NCBI RefSeq assembly: GCF_002979655.1
Contig: NZ_PCPG01000001.1
Coordinates: 558,001 to 622,000, forward strand
DNA: 64,000 nucleotides
Direction: 5' to 3'
Origin: Microbacterium sp. MYb45
GTDB taxonomy: Bacteria; Actinomycetota; Actinomycetes; Actinomycetales; Microbacteriaceae
Below are positions 1-7,276 of this stretch, piece by piece. The position numbers and the translations under genes were made by a program. Below the pieces are notes generated by a model, which saw only the letters and a program-made list of their open reading frames with translations, did not search any database and was not told the origin of the DNA. Every line of letters starts with the position of its first letter. Position 1 is the stretch's first letter.

Positions 1-555
1 CATGTTCTTCCCGATGACGGAGAGCGTCATGTCGTGGGTGCCGAAGGCGCGACGCGGCGCGACAGCGAGCACATAGTCCATCGCCTCGCCGATCTTCAGC
101 CAGGGCGCTCCGAGCGGCGCAGCGAGCGTGCCGACGTCGATCCCCTCCGGAACCGCATAGGAATCGCCGGGGTAGTAGAGCTCATCGTTCACCAGTACGC
201 CGACGTTCTCGACGACGGGCAGCGACGAGTGGATGACCTCGTGCGTGCCGCCGAAGAATCGGAGCGAGAAGTCGCCCACCTCGATGGTGTCCCCGGGGGA
301 GACGACCGTGATGTCGTATCCCTCCGCCGCACGAGCCACCCCGGACGGCGCGAAGATCGGCGTGCCGGGTGCCCCGCGCAGGAGGCGGTCGAAGTGATCG
401 GAGGTCCAGTGGTCGGGGTGCTCGTGGGTTATCACGATCCCGATCAGACCGTCGAGATCCACCAGCGGTGCGGTGAAGGAGCCCGGATCGATCAGCAGGG
501 TCTTCCCGCCGGCATCGAGGCGGAGGGCGGCATGTTCGAACTTGGTGACGCGCAT
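1..555 (-). CDS. MBL-fold metal-dependent hydrolase (partial, 3' end outside window)
   Basis: The first 185 residues of a metallo-beta-lactamase-fold protein run off the left edge. The metal-binding signature ITHEHPDHW lies near residue 44 (HxHxDH type), followed by a second histidine region (GGTHEVIHS) and a GDSY aspartate motif, as in small UlaG-like or YcbL-like hydrolases. The start MRVTKFEHAALRL has an AAGGAG-type ribosome site about 12 bases upstream. The substrate cannot be told from sequence. It reads away from the tRNA gene and shares no operon with anything visible here. Confidence 0.85.
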   Translation of the reverse strand, partial: MRVTKFEHAALRLDAGGKTLLIDPGSFTAPLVDLDGLIGIVITHEHPDHWTSDHFDRLLRGAPGTPIFAPSGVARAAEGYDITVVSPGDTIEVGDFSLRFFGGTHEVIHSSLPVVENVGVLVNDELYYPGDSYAVPEGIDVGTLAAPLGAPWLKIGEAMDYVLAVAPRRAFGTHDMTLSVIGKNM

Positions 556-704
556 GAGACGAGTCAACTCCTTCATCCGGCGCACGGCAAACGTATTCTG
601 CGCGCCACGCCCGGGAGTCAGGTCGGGGCGGCGTCGATTTGGCGGACCGAGAAATGCCATGGCATACTTGAACGGTTGTCGCGCGACGGAAACGTCCGCC
701 AGAC

Positions 705-777
705 GGCCCCATCGTATAGCGGCCTAGTACGCTGCCCTCTCACGGCGGTAACGCGGGTTCGAATCCCGCTGGGGTCA
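705..777 (+). tRNA. tRNA-Glu (anticodon CTC)
   Basis: A full cloverleaf can be folded. The 7-bp acceptor stem pairs GGCCCCA with TGGGGTC and leaves A as discriminator. The anticodon stem is 732-736/744-748 with loop 737-743, placing CTC at 739-741. The T arm carries GGTTCGAATCC. CCA is not encoded, as is usual in actinobacteria. A strong hairpin terminator follows within 12 bases. Confidence 0.95.
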
Positions 778-788
778 CACAACATGAG

Positions 789-814
789 AAAGCCTCCGGT
801 TCGCCGGAGGCTTT
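789..814 (+). terminator. Terminator of tRNA-Glu
   Basis: An 11-bp perfect stem (789-799 with 804-814) is closed by a TTCG tetraloop and followed by a short pyrimidine run (CTTGCTTTT). It lies 12 bases after the tRNA. Confidence 0.85.
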
Positions 815-854
815 CTTGCTTTTCGGACAGAACTTTCTTGCTTTCCGGACAGAA
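811..854. repeat. Tandem 22-bp direct repeat
   Basis: Positions 811-832 and 833-854 are two head-to-tail copies of a 22-bp unit differing at one base (T in the first, C in the second, twelve-thirteen bases in). Each copy contains CTTTCTTGCTTT followed by CGGACAGAA. The first copy overlaps the 3' arm of the tRNA terminator and the second runs into the next hairpin. Confidence 0.8.
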
Positions 855-890
855 GAGGCCGCTTCCGGTTTCCCGGGAGCGGCCTCTTCT
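851..890 (-). terminator. Hairpin terminator of the sigma/DUF4349 operon
   Basis: An 18-bp stem (851-868 with 873-890) with one wobble pair and a TTTC loop lies 18 bases past the stop of the leftward DUF4349 gene. No U-run follows on either strand, which is common for terminators in high-GC actinobacteria. Confidence 0.75.
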
Positions 891-908
891 GGATTCGCCG
901 GACGGAAC

Positions 909-2027
909 TCAGGCCTCGTCGGCCCCTGCCTGCTCCGCGCTCGTCGAGGGTGCGGTTCGACGGTTCCGGCGCGCTCGACGGATCAGCCACACGATCAGTA
1001 CGACGACACCGACGACCGCGAGCCAGGGGAGGACGAAGCCCAGAGCGATCACGAGGGCGTTCAGCGAGACGACGAGGCCGTTCCATCCGGCGAGCAGGCC
1101 GTCGGCGAACCCGGCGGGATCGGCGGTGGTGGCCGTCGTCGCTCTGGTGAGTTGTACCTGAAGCGATGACATCGCGACCTGATCCTGCAGGGACTCGAGT
1201 TGCTGCTCATACGACTCGAGCTGCGCCTGTCGGTCGGTCAGCGCGACCTCGGCCTCGATCAGCTCGGAGACGCTTCCCGACTGCGCCATCAGCTCGGTGA
1301 GACGCTCGACGGACGCGCGCGTCGAGTCGACGCGCGCCTGAAGATCGATCGACACCGAGGTCACGTCCTGCTTCGACGTCGACGACGAGAGGACGTCACC
1401 GGTCTCCCCGAGCGCGGCGATCACCTCCGGCAGATCCGTGGAGGGCACGCGGATGCTGATCCAGCCGTACGCCGAGTCGGCGGGAGCCGGTTCGGACGTG
1501 CCGTCGATGGCGACGGACTTCCCGATCTCGGTGCTCTCCACGTAGCCGTCGTGCTCCTCGGCGAGGTTCGCGATCGCCGAAGCGGCGTCCGCGATGCTCT
1601 TCACCTGAACCGTCGCCTGCGCGGTCGCGATGATCTCCCTATCGCCCTCGCTGCTCTCGGCACCGGCGATGGTGGAGTCGGAGATGCTCCCGGGGAGCGA
1701 TTCGGGCGCGGAGTCGGACATCTGATCCGGTGATGACGACGAGGAATCCATCGAGACGCCGCCCGGCATGCTCAGCCCTTCGGCCGTCGACGTTGTGGCG
1801 CCACCGACCGCGCCGAGGATCGGTGGTGTCACGAGGACGCCGACGACGAAGGCCGCGGCGATGCCGCCGCCGGTGAGCCAGCGGCGGCGGCGCTTCCTGG
1901 CGCGCTCGGCCTTCGGATGCGCGGGGGAGCGTTCCGCGGCGATCTCGGTGAACACGGCGGTCTCGATGCGGGCGATGGCGTCGTCCGACAGCACCGGCAG
2001 TTCGCCACGGGGGTTCTGGTCGTTCAT
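909..2027 (-). CDS. DUF4349 domain membrane protein, probable partner of the adjacent ECF sigma factor
   Basis: 372 residues. The cytoplasmic N-terminus (about 50 residues, ending in an Arg/Lys cluster) precedes a transmembrane helix (about 52-75), a Ser/Asp-rich linker, then a DUF4349 region (REIIATAQATVQV... through YGWISIRVPSTDLP) with a long helical coiled-coil stretch around RVDSTRASVERLTELM. A second transmembrane helix (ALVIALGFVLPWLAVVGVVV) and a basic tail end the protein. It starts inside the sigma-factor stop codon (ATGA overlap, 2024-2027), so the two are translationally coupled. Membrane topology and position suggest an anti-sigma-like role, but no zinc-binding anti-sigma motif is visible. 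The start MNDQNPRG was preferred over upstream in-frame codons because of the coupling and a GTGAGAG ribosome site. Confidence 0.85.
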   Translation of the reverse strand: MNDQNPRGELPVLSDDAIARIETAVFTEIAAERSPAHPKAERARKRRRRWLTGGGIAAAFVVGVLVTPPILGAVGGATTSTAEGLSMPGGVSMDSSSSSPDQMSDSAPESLPGSISDSTIAGAESSEGDREIIATAQATVQVKSIADAASAIANLAEEHDGYVESTEIGKSVAIDGTSEPAPADSAYGWISIRVPSTDLPEVIAALGETGDVLSSSTSKQDVTSVSIDLQARVDSTRASVERLTELMAQSGSVSELIEAEVALTDRQAQLESYEQQLESLQDQVAMSSLQVQLTRATTATTADPAGFADGLLAGWNGLVVSLNALVIALGFVLPWLAVVGVVVLIVWLIRRARRNRRTAPSTSAEQAGADEA

Positions 2028-2584
2028 GCGTCTCTCACTTCTTTCACGGCGCCGCGCAACCGGGTGCGCACTCGGGAGAGACGATTGCGGACGACCGCGT
2101 GCGTGATGCCCAATTCCTCGGCTGCGGCCTGGTAGGCGTAGCCCTCGGACGCGCACAGGCGGAAGATCTCACGGTCGAGCTCGTTCAGGGTCCCGACCTC
2201 GACGGCGATCCGGGCGGCGAGCTCGGCCGTGATGACCTGCTCCTCGACGCTGATCGTGTCGGGCAGCAGGGTCTCGTCGACGGCCTCGGCGGTGTGCGCT
2301 TGATCGCGGCGCCGCTGGCGCAGCCGGTTCGCGGCCTGGAAGCGGCAGATCGTGGCCAGCCAGGGCAGGATCGACTCACCCTGGAGCTCGAGGGCGGGGA
2401 GCTTGCGCCAGGCGACGACGAACGTCTCCTGGGTGACGTCCTCCGCGTCGGCGGGCGACGCCAGGATGCCCTGGGCGATCCAGTAGACCGGCCGCACGTG
2501 TGTGCGGTACAGCTCGCGGAAGGCGCTCTCGTCGCCGGCCGCGGCCTGCGCCGCCCATTTCTGATCACTCGTCTGCACGGGCAT
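2024..2584 (-). CDS. ECF-type RNA polymerase sigma factor
   Basis: 186 residues with sigma-70 region 2 (ESAFRELYRTHVRPVYWIA, then DAEDVTQETFVVAWRKLP for -10 recognition) and region 4 (LNELDREIFRLCASEGYAY with a helix-turn-helix in AAEELGITHAVVRNRLSRVR). No C-terminal extension. It is the first gene of a two-gene unit with the DUF4349 membrane protein and ends in an ATGA overlap with it. It probably drives a cell-envelope or stress regulon, but target promoters cannot be read from this window. Confidence 0.93.
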   Translation of the reverse strand: MPVQTSDQKWAAQAAAGDESAFRELYRTHVRPVYWIAQGILASPADAEDVTQETFVVAWRKLPALELQGESILPWLATICRFQAANRLRQRRRDQAHTAEAVDETLLPDTISVEEQVITAELAARIAVEVGTLNELDREIFRLCASEGYAYQAAAEELGITHAVVRNRLSRVRTRLRGAVKEVRDA

Positions 2585-2709
2585 CCTGATTCCGTTCGGT
2601 GTCTCTCACCAGGGAAGTGTCGATCGCTGCCTCATCGTCTCAGATCCGGTCGCCGCATTCGTCTCGATCGCTGTTCCCCGCGATGCCGCGGCTCCGGTAG
2701 CATTGCCCG

Positions 2710-2815
2710 GGCGAGAGGGAGTATCCCGGATCCGCGCGTAACGTCATCACGAGCACCGTCATCGCTGCTCCGGGCGCGCGACGCACATCTGTGCGGGGGA
2801 GAGACTTTCGACTGA
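2710..2815 (+). promoter_or_regulatory. Probable yybP-ykoY (manganese) riboswitch upstream of terC
   Basis: The region between the sigma gene and terC has the layout of the yybP-ykoY family: a GGGAGTA box (2718-2724), a helix formed by CCCGGA (2725-2730) and TCCGGG (2769-2774), an internal segment containing GTCATCACGAGCACC, a small hairpin GCAC/GTGC near 2783-2794, and a 3' GGGGGAGAGACTTTCGAC box (about 2794-2812) that would close the basal helix. A possible -10 element TAGCAT lies at 2698-2703. This element class senses Mn2+ and commonly precedes terC-family genes. The assignment is from pattern memory; no covariance-model score was computed. Confidence 0.6.
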
Positions 2816-2848
2816 TTCCCGACCCCTCCGCGAAAGGCCCGTGCGCCC

Positions 2849-3853
2849 TTGGAAATCCCCGTCTGGTTCGAGATCACCTCGATGGTCGTCCTCACGATCA
2901 TCCTGATCGCCGACCTGCTCCTCATCCGGCTGCGGCCGCACATCCCCTCGACGAAGGAGTCCACCCTGTGGGTGGTCTTCTACGTGGGTCTGGCACTGCT
3001 GTTCGCGGTTCTGCTGGGCAACGTCGGCGGCTGGCAGAACGCCGGCGACTTCATCACCGGCTGGGCCCTCGAATACAGCCTGTCGATCGACAACCTGTTC
3101 GTGTTCGTCCTGATCATGGCCCAGTTCGCCGTGCCGCGGCGGCTGCAGCAGCAGGTCCTCATGGTGGGCATCATCATCGCGCTGATCCTGCGCGGCCTCT
3201 TCATCCTCGCCGGTGTGGCGATCGTCGAGAACTTCTCGCCGATCTTCTACATCTTCGGCGCATTCCTCATCTGGACGGCGATCCGTCAGGCCATGCCCGA
3301 CGGCGACCATGAGGGCGAGGTCAAGCGTGAGAACTTCATCGTGCGCCTGCTCCGTCGTCGCGTCGACATCAGCGAGGAGTACGACGGATCGAAGATCCGC
3401 ACCACGGTGAACGGCAAGCGCATGTGGACGCCCATGGTGATCGTCTTCATCACGATCGGCGTCACCGATCTGATCTTCGCGATCGACTCGATCCCGGCGA
3501 TCTTCGAGATCACCACGAACGGCTTCCTCGTCTTCGCGGCCAACATCTTCGCGCTCATGGGTCTGCGCCAGCTCTACTTCCTGCTGGGCGACCTCCTCGA
3601 TCGCCTCCGTTACCTGCACTACGGCATCGCCGTGATCCTCGGCTTCATCGGGATCAAGCTGATCCTCCACGCGCTGCACGTCAACGAGTTGCCGTTCATC
3701 AACGGCGGTCAGCACGTCGAGTGGGTGCCCGACATCAGCAACATGGTCTCGCTCGGCGTGATCCTGGCTTCGATGACCATCGCCACGGTGGCGAGCCTCA
3801 TCGCCTCCTCGCGTGAGAAGCGGGCGTCTCGGCCCACCACGACCGTCGAGTGA
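2849..3853 (+). CDS. TerC family integral membrane protein (probable metal ion exporter)
   Basis: 334 residues with about nine hydrophobic helices. The two paired TerC motifs are present: SLSIDNLFVFVL near residue 77 and IFAIDSIPAIF in the second half, whose acidic residues are thought to bind cation. A charged cytoplasmic loop (GDHEGEVKRENFIVRLLRRR) separates the halves. The start is TTG at 2849, behind AAAGG at 2833-2837; the nearby GTG at 2841 is out of frame. TerC proteins (MeeF/MeeY type) have been linked to Mn export and to metallation of secreted proteins, which fits the probable Mn riboswitch upstream. Confidence 0.93.
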   Translation: MEIPVWFEITSMVVLTIILIADLLLIRLRPHIPSTKESTLWVVFYVGLALLFAVLLGNVGGWQNAGDFITGWALEYSLSIDNLFVFVLIMAQFAVPRRLQQQVLMVGIIIALILRGLFILAGVAIVENFSPIFYIFGAFLIWTAIRQAMPDGDHEGEVKRENFIVRLLRRRVDISEEYDGSKIRTTVNGKRMWTPMVIVFITIGVTDLIFAIDSIPAIFEITTNGFLVFAANIFALMGLRQLYFLLGDLLDRLRYLHYGIAVILGFIGIKLILHALHVNELPFINGGQHVEWVPDISNMVSLGVILASMTIATVASLIASSREKRASRPTTTVE

Positions 3854-3951
3854 GCCCACGCCGGCATGGACGGATCGGGAGCGGGGTCTCGCTCGTCTGA
3901 CCGCAGAGGTGCGGCGTCCCGCGTGAAGTCGATGATCTGAACGGAGAGACG

Positions 3952-3957
3952 TAAGAT
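3952..3957 (+). promoter_or_regulatory. -10 box for a leaderless DUF427 transcript
   Basis: TAAGAT lies exactly six bases before the ATG at 3964, so the transcript should start at or next to the start codon. The rest of the 3854-3963 gap holds nothing else that I recognise. Confidence 0.6.
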
Positions 3958-3963
3958 GCGCAG

Positions 3964-4461
3964 ATGCGCAGACCTCGCCCGATCACTCCGGCCCCCGGGC
4001 AGGAATCCGTCTGGGACTACCCGAGGCCGCCGCGCGTCGAACCGGTCGCCGAGCGCATCACGATCCGCCTCGGCGGGCATCTGATCGCCGATACCCGTGG
4101 CGCGGTGCGCGTGCTGGAGACCAGTCACCCTCCTGTGTACTACCTTCCGATCGTCGACTTCGTCCCCGGTGCACTCGTCGATGCCCCCGGCGGATCTTTC
4201 TGCGAGTTCAAGGGTGCTGCCCGCTACTTCGACGTGCGCAGTGGAGAAACCCTGCGTCAGGGGGCCGCCTGGAACTACCCGCACCCGGCGCCCGGCTTCG
4301 AGGCGCTGATGGACCGGGTCGCCGTGTATGCGGCGCAGATGGACGAGTGCACCGTCGGGGAAGAGATCGCCGTTCCGCAGCCGGGTGGGTTCTACGGCGG
4401 GTGGGTCACCTCGGCTGTCGTCGGTCCCTTCAAAGGCGTTCCCGGCTCCCTGGGCTGGTGA
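3964..4461 (+). CDS. DUF427 domain protein
   Basis: 165 residues. The body matches the DUF427 beta-barrel fold: RITIRLGGHLIADTRGAVRVLETSHPPVYYLP, then a Trp/Tyr/Glu-bearing stretch (FCEFKGAARYFDV) and a C-terminal FYGGWVTSAVVGPFKG. The family is common in actinobacteria and its biochemistry is not established. The gene stands alone between terC and the convergent flavin monooxygenase, with only 19 bases to the latter's stop codon. No ribosome site is seen, in line with leaderless translation. Confidence 0.9.
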   Translation: MRRPRPITPAPGQESVWDYPRPPRVEPVAERITIRLGGHLIADTRGAVRVLETSHPPVYYLPIVDFVPGALVDAPGGSFCEFKGAARYFDVRSGETLRQGAAWNYPHPAPGFEALMDRVAVYAAQMDECTVGEEIAVPQPGGFYGGWVTSAVVGPFKGVPGSLGW

Positions 4462-4480
4462 CGGTCGGCCGGATCGCCGA

Positions 4481-5794
4481 TCAGAACGCGCGCAGGTTCT
4501 CCTGGAGACCGCCGTCCGCATACGCGCGACGGAGGATGCCGCGGCGGCGCAGGATGGGCACGAGCTCATCGAGTGTGCGGTGCAGGGTGACCGGATGGAA
4601 GTCACCCCAGAGCAGCACGCCGTCGTTGCCCCACTCGCCGAGCTCTTCGACCAGGTCGGCGAACTCCTCGGCCGTTCCGACGAAGCCGGAGCGGTCCGTG
4701 ATCCGGCCCGTGCGGGCGAGCGCCGTCAGATGTGCGCGCAGCGGGGCGTCCTCGCCGCGGTCTCCGATCAGGCGCTGGATGCTCCCGCGTGAGACGTGGG
4801 CGCCGAAGATCGAGGGGTCCAGCGCCTTGTCGAGGTCGAGCGACGTGAGGTCGGTCTCGAGGTCGCTGGACTGCTTGCGGGCGATCTGCACCAGTGCGGC
4901 GTCGTCGGGATGGGCCGAGGCGGCGACGATGCGGTCCGCCTCCTCGCTCGATGTGGTGATCTCGGGCTGGATGGCGAAGAGGATCTTGACGTCCTCCGGC
5001 TGCCGCCCCTTCGCGATCGCCGCCTCGTGCACCCGGGCACGGTAGTCGCGCACGGACTTCTCGTTCAGCGGAGCCAGCGCGAGCTGCACATCGGAGTTCG
5101 CGCCGGCGAACCCGAGTCCGCGCCCGGAGCCGCCGGGGGAGACGATCGCCGGATCCCCGTCCGTGAACGGGAGGGCGTTGAGCGGGCCGTCGAACGCGAA
5201 GTGCTCGCCCCGGTGCCGGACGGGCTGCAGCTTCGCGCCGTCGGCGTAGACGCCGGTCTCGCGGTCGGCGACGAGTGCGCCGTCGTCCCAGCTGTGCCAC
5301 AGCGCGCGGATCCCGGCGAGCCATTCCTCCGCGCGGTCGTACGCCTCGTCGTGACCGAGCTGCGACGTGTCCGAGAAGTGTCGTGCGCTGCCGGTGTCGG
5401 TGACGACGTTGAGACCCAGCCGATGCCCGCTCAGATGCTGCAGCGTCGCGAACTGGCGTGCCGCGGTGTAGGGGAGGTACGCGGCCGGATTGACCGTCGG
5501 CACCACGCCCAGGTGCCTCGTCGCCTGGAAGAGATACGGAGCGAGCAGGAGTGGATCGTGCTTGGGGCCCCCGAAGGCGTGGCGGACCCGTAGATCGATC
5601 GTCGACGGCGACCCCAACGACGGCGCGTCCTCGATGATGACCAGGTCGAAGCCCGCCTGCTCGAGGGTGCGGGCAGCGTCCTGGTACACCTCAGGGCGCG
5701 TCCAGTCGTAATCCCAGTCGAGAGCCGGGTAGCCCCAGCCCTGCGGCCCGAAACCGCGCGCCAGGAACCAGCCGAAGTGCTGGGGGCGGCTCAT
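4481..5794 (-). CDS. LLM-class flavin-dependent monooxygenase (NtaA/SnaA/DszA type)
   Basis: 437 residues, the usual length for the nitrilotriacetate/dibenzothiophene-sulfone monooxygenase branch of luciferase-like enzymes. It shows the TIM-barrel pattern of the family: HFGWFLARGFGPQGWG at the N-terminus, TLEQAGFDLVIIEDAP, LGVVPTVNPAAYLPYTAARQFATLQHLSGHRLGLNVVT and SPGGSGRGLGFAGANSD. These enzymes use FMNH2 from a separate reductase and O2 to cleave C-S, C-N or C-C bonds. It overlaps the upstream sulfhydrylase gene by ATGA (5791-5794), which points to an organosulfur substrate. No flavin reductase gene is near. Confidence 0.9.
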   Translation of the reverse strand: MSRPQHFGWFLARGFGPQGWGYPALDWDYDWTRPEVYQDAARTLEQAGFDLVIIEDAPSLGSPSTIDLRVRHAFGGPKHDPLLLAPYLFQATRHLGVVPTVNPAAYLPYTAARQFATLQHLSGHRLGLNVVTDTGSARHFSDTSQLGHDEAYDRAEEWLAGIRALWHSWDDGALVADRETGVYADGAKLQPVRHRGEHFAFDGPLNALPFTDGDPAIVSPGGSGRGLGFAGANSDVQLALAPLNEKSVRDYRARVHEAAIAKGRQPEDVKILFAIQPEITTSSEEADRIVAASAHPDDAALVQIARKQSSDLETDLTSLDLDKALDPSIFGAHVSRGSIQRLIGDRGEDAPLRAHLTALARTGRITDRSGFVGTAEEFADLVEELGEWGNDGVLLWGDFHPVTLHRTLDELVPILRRRGILRRAYADGGLQENLRAF

Positions 5795-7086
5795 GCAACC
5801 GTCTCCCGCACGGCGTTCAGCACCTGGGAGAGGTCGGCGACGAGATCATCGACGTCTTCGATGCCGATCGACACCCGCAGCGTGCCGGGGTGCACCCCCA
5901 GAACCTCGCGCTCTTCGTCCGTGCGCTGCGCGTGACTCGTCGTCGCCGGATGCAGCACCAGAGAGCGGACGTCACCGATGTGCGTCATGTGTGTGAAGAC
6001 CTGCACGCCCTCGACGAACCGTCGTGCGGCGCGCAACCCGCCACGCAGGGTGAAGGTGAAGATCGACCCCGATCCGCCTTCGAGGTAGCGGGAGCCGATC
6101 TCGTGGTCAGGATGCGAGGGGAGTCCGACGTAGTCCACGCTCTCGACCGCGTCGTGCCGTTCCAGCCACTGCGCGATCTGGAGGGCGTTGCGGGATTGCC
6201 TCTCGACGCGGAGGCCGAGCGTCTCCACGCCCTGGCCGATCAGGAAGGCGTTGAGCGGCGACGGAGACGCCCCGAAGCGAGGTGCCACCGACTCCCGCGC
6301 GTAGGCGATGCGTGCGCGGCCGCCGTGGCGAGCGAAGACACTGGGCGCGTCGCCGCGACCCGGCAGCACGAGGTGCGGCGCATTGTGGCCCGCATGCTCG
6401 GCGTCGAAGCGTCCGTCGTCGACGATCACGCCGCCGAGCACCGACCCGTGTCCGGCCAGGAACTTCGACGCGGAATGGACGACGATCGCCGCGCCGTGCT
6501 CGATCGGACGCAGCAGGGCCGGGGTGGCCAGGGTGTTGTCCACGATCAGCGGGATCGCGAACTCGTCGGCGATGTCGCTGATGGCGCGGATATCGAGCAC
6601 GTCGTTGCGCGCGTTCGCGACGGACTCGGCGAACACCGCGCGGGTGTTCGGGCGGATCGCCGCCCGCCAGGCGTCCGGATCGGCGATGTCGTCGACGAAG
6701 GTCGTCTCGATGTCGAGGCGAGCCAGGTTGTCGAGGAAGAGCCCTCGGGTGCCCTCATAGATGTGCGTGGAGGAGACGATGTGGTCGCCGGCGCCCACGA
6801 CGGTCAGCAGGGCGGTCACGACCGCCGCCTGCCCGCTCGCGACCAGCACCGCGTCCGCGCCGGACTCCAGAGCCGCGAGCTGACGCTCCACGGCTCGAAC
6901 CGTCGGGTTGCCCGTGCGCGTGTATCCGAAGCCCGCCCCGGTGCTGAAGTGGTCGGCCGCATGGTCGAAGTCGTCGAACTCGAACCCCGCCGTCAGATAG
7001 ATGGGGGTCGCGCGCGAGGCGGCCGTCTCACGGCTTCTCGCCGCGTGGACCGCACGGGTGGCGAAGCGGGCGGTGTCGACGGTCAT
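5791..7086 (-). CDS. O-acetylhomoserine sulfhydrylase-type PLP enzyme (Cys/Met metabolism family)
   Basis: 431 residues of a fold-type-I PLP enzyme. YTRTGNPT spans residues 55-62, the cofactor-binding aspartate is in IVDNT (D183), and the Schiff-base lysine is K208 in HSASKFLAGHG. The length and the THIYEGT and HPATTSHAQ segments match O-acetylhomoserine aminocarboxypropyltransferase (MetY), which makes homocysteine from O-acetylhomoserine and sulfide. It is the first gene of a two-gene leftward unit with a flavin monooxygenase, so sulfite or a thiol released by the monooxygenase may feed methionine synthesis. The ribosome site GAGAGG precedes the ATG. Confidence 0.88.
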   Translation of the reverse strand: MTVDTARFATRAVHAARSRETAASRATPIYLTAGFEFDDFDHAADHFSTGAGFGYTRTGNPTVRAVERQLAALESGADAVLVASGQAAVVTALLTVVGAGDHIVSSTHIYEGTRGLFLDNLARLDIETTFVDDIADPDAWRAAIRPNTRAVFAESVANARNDVLDIRAISDIADEFAIPLIVDNTLATPALLRPIEHGAAIVVHSASKFLAGHGSVLGGVIVDDGRFDAEHAGHNAPHLVLPGRGDAPSVFARHGGRARIAYARESVAPRFGASPSPLNAFLIGQGVETLGLRVERQSRNALQIAQWLERHDAVESVDYVGLPSHPDHEIGSRYLEGGSGSIFTFTLRGGLRAARRFVEGVQVFTHMTHIGDVRSLVLHPATTSHAQRTDEEREVLGVHPGTLRVSIGIEDVDDLVADLSQVLNAVRETVA

Positions 7087-7154
7087 GCGGTGCCTCTCGG
7101 TCGTTCGGTGCTCAACAGAGTGTCATGACGGGTCGGAGCGCGTCCGAGCGGTGG

Positions 7155-7160
7155 TAATCT
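7155..7160 (+). promoter_or_regulatory. -10 box for the leu leader
   Basis: TAATCT sits six bases before the ATG of the leucine leader peptide (7167). The peptide should therefore be the first thing translated from a leaderless mRNA. No clear -35 hexamer is seen. Confidence 0.65.
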
Positions 7161-7166
7161 GACGTC

Positions 7167-7217
7167 ATGCGGACCGTGCTCCTTCTTCTTACGCGCCGCG
7201 ACGAGACCTCGATCTAG
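7167..7217 (+). CDS. Leucine leader peptide upstream of leuCD
   Basis: A 16-residue [19 protein letters not shown], with four consecutive leucine codons (CTC CTT CTT CTT, 7179-7190). It ends at TAG 7215-7217, 59 bases before leuC. A 10-bp perfect hairpin (7196-7205 with 7226-7235) starts six bases after the last Leu codon, so its 5' arm lies inside the peptide ORF. CTCCT at 7223-7227 is complementary to the leuC ribosome site AGGAG at 7265-7269 and partly shares bases with the 3' arm. This is the layout of a translated attenuator: ribosome position on the Leu codons decides which helices form. Which pairing turns leuC on is inference. Confidence 0.8.
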   Translation: MRTVLLLLTRRDETSI

Positions 7218-7269
7218 AGCCCCTCCTCGTCGCGGAGTCCATCGTGGGCCGTACCGCCAGCCTCAGGAG
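7196..7269 (+). promoter_or_regulatory. leuC attenuator: hairpin plus anti-Shine-Dalgarno segment
   Basis: Stem 7196-7205/7226-7235 (10 bp, GC-rich) and the alternative pairing of CTCCT 7223-7227 with the leuC ribosome site at 7265-7269 exclude each other in part. No U-run follows the hairpin, so control of leuC translation, or factor-dependent termination, is more likely than classic intrinsic termination. Confidence 0.6.
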
Positions 7270-7276
7270 ACACGCA

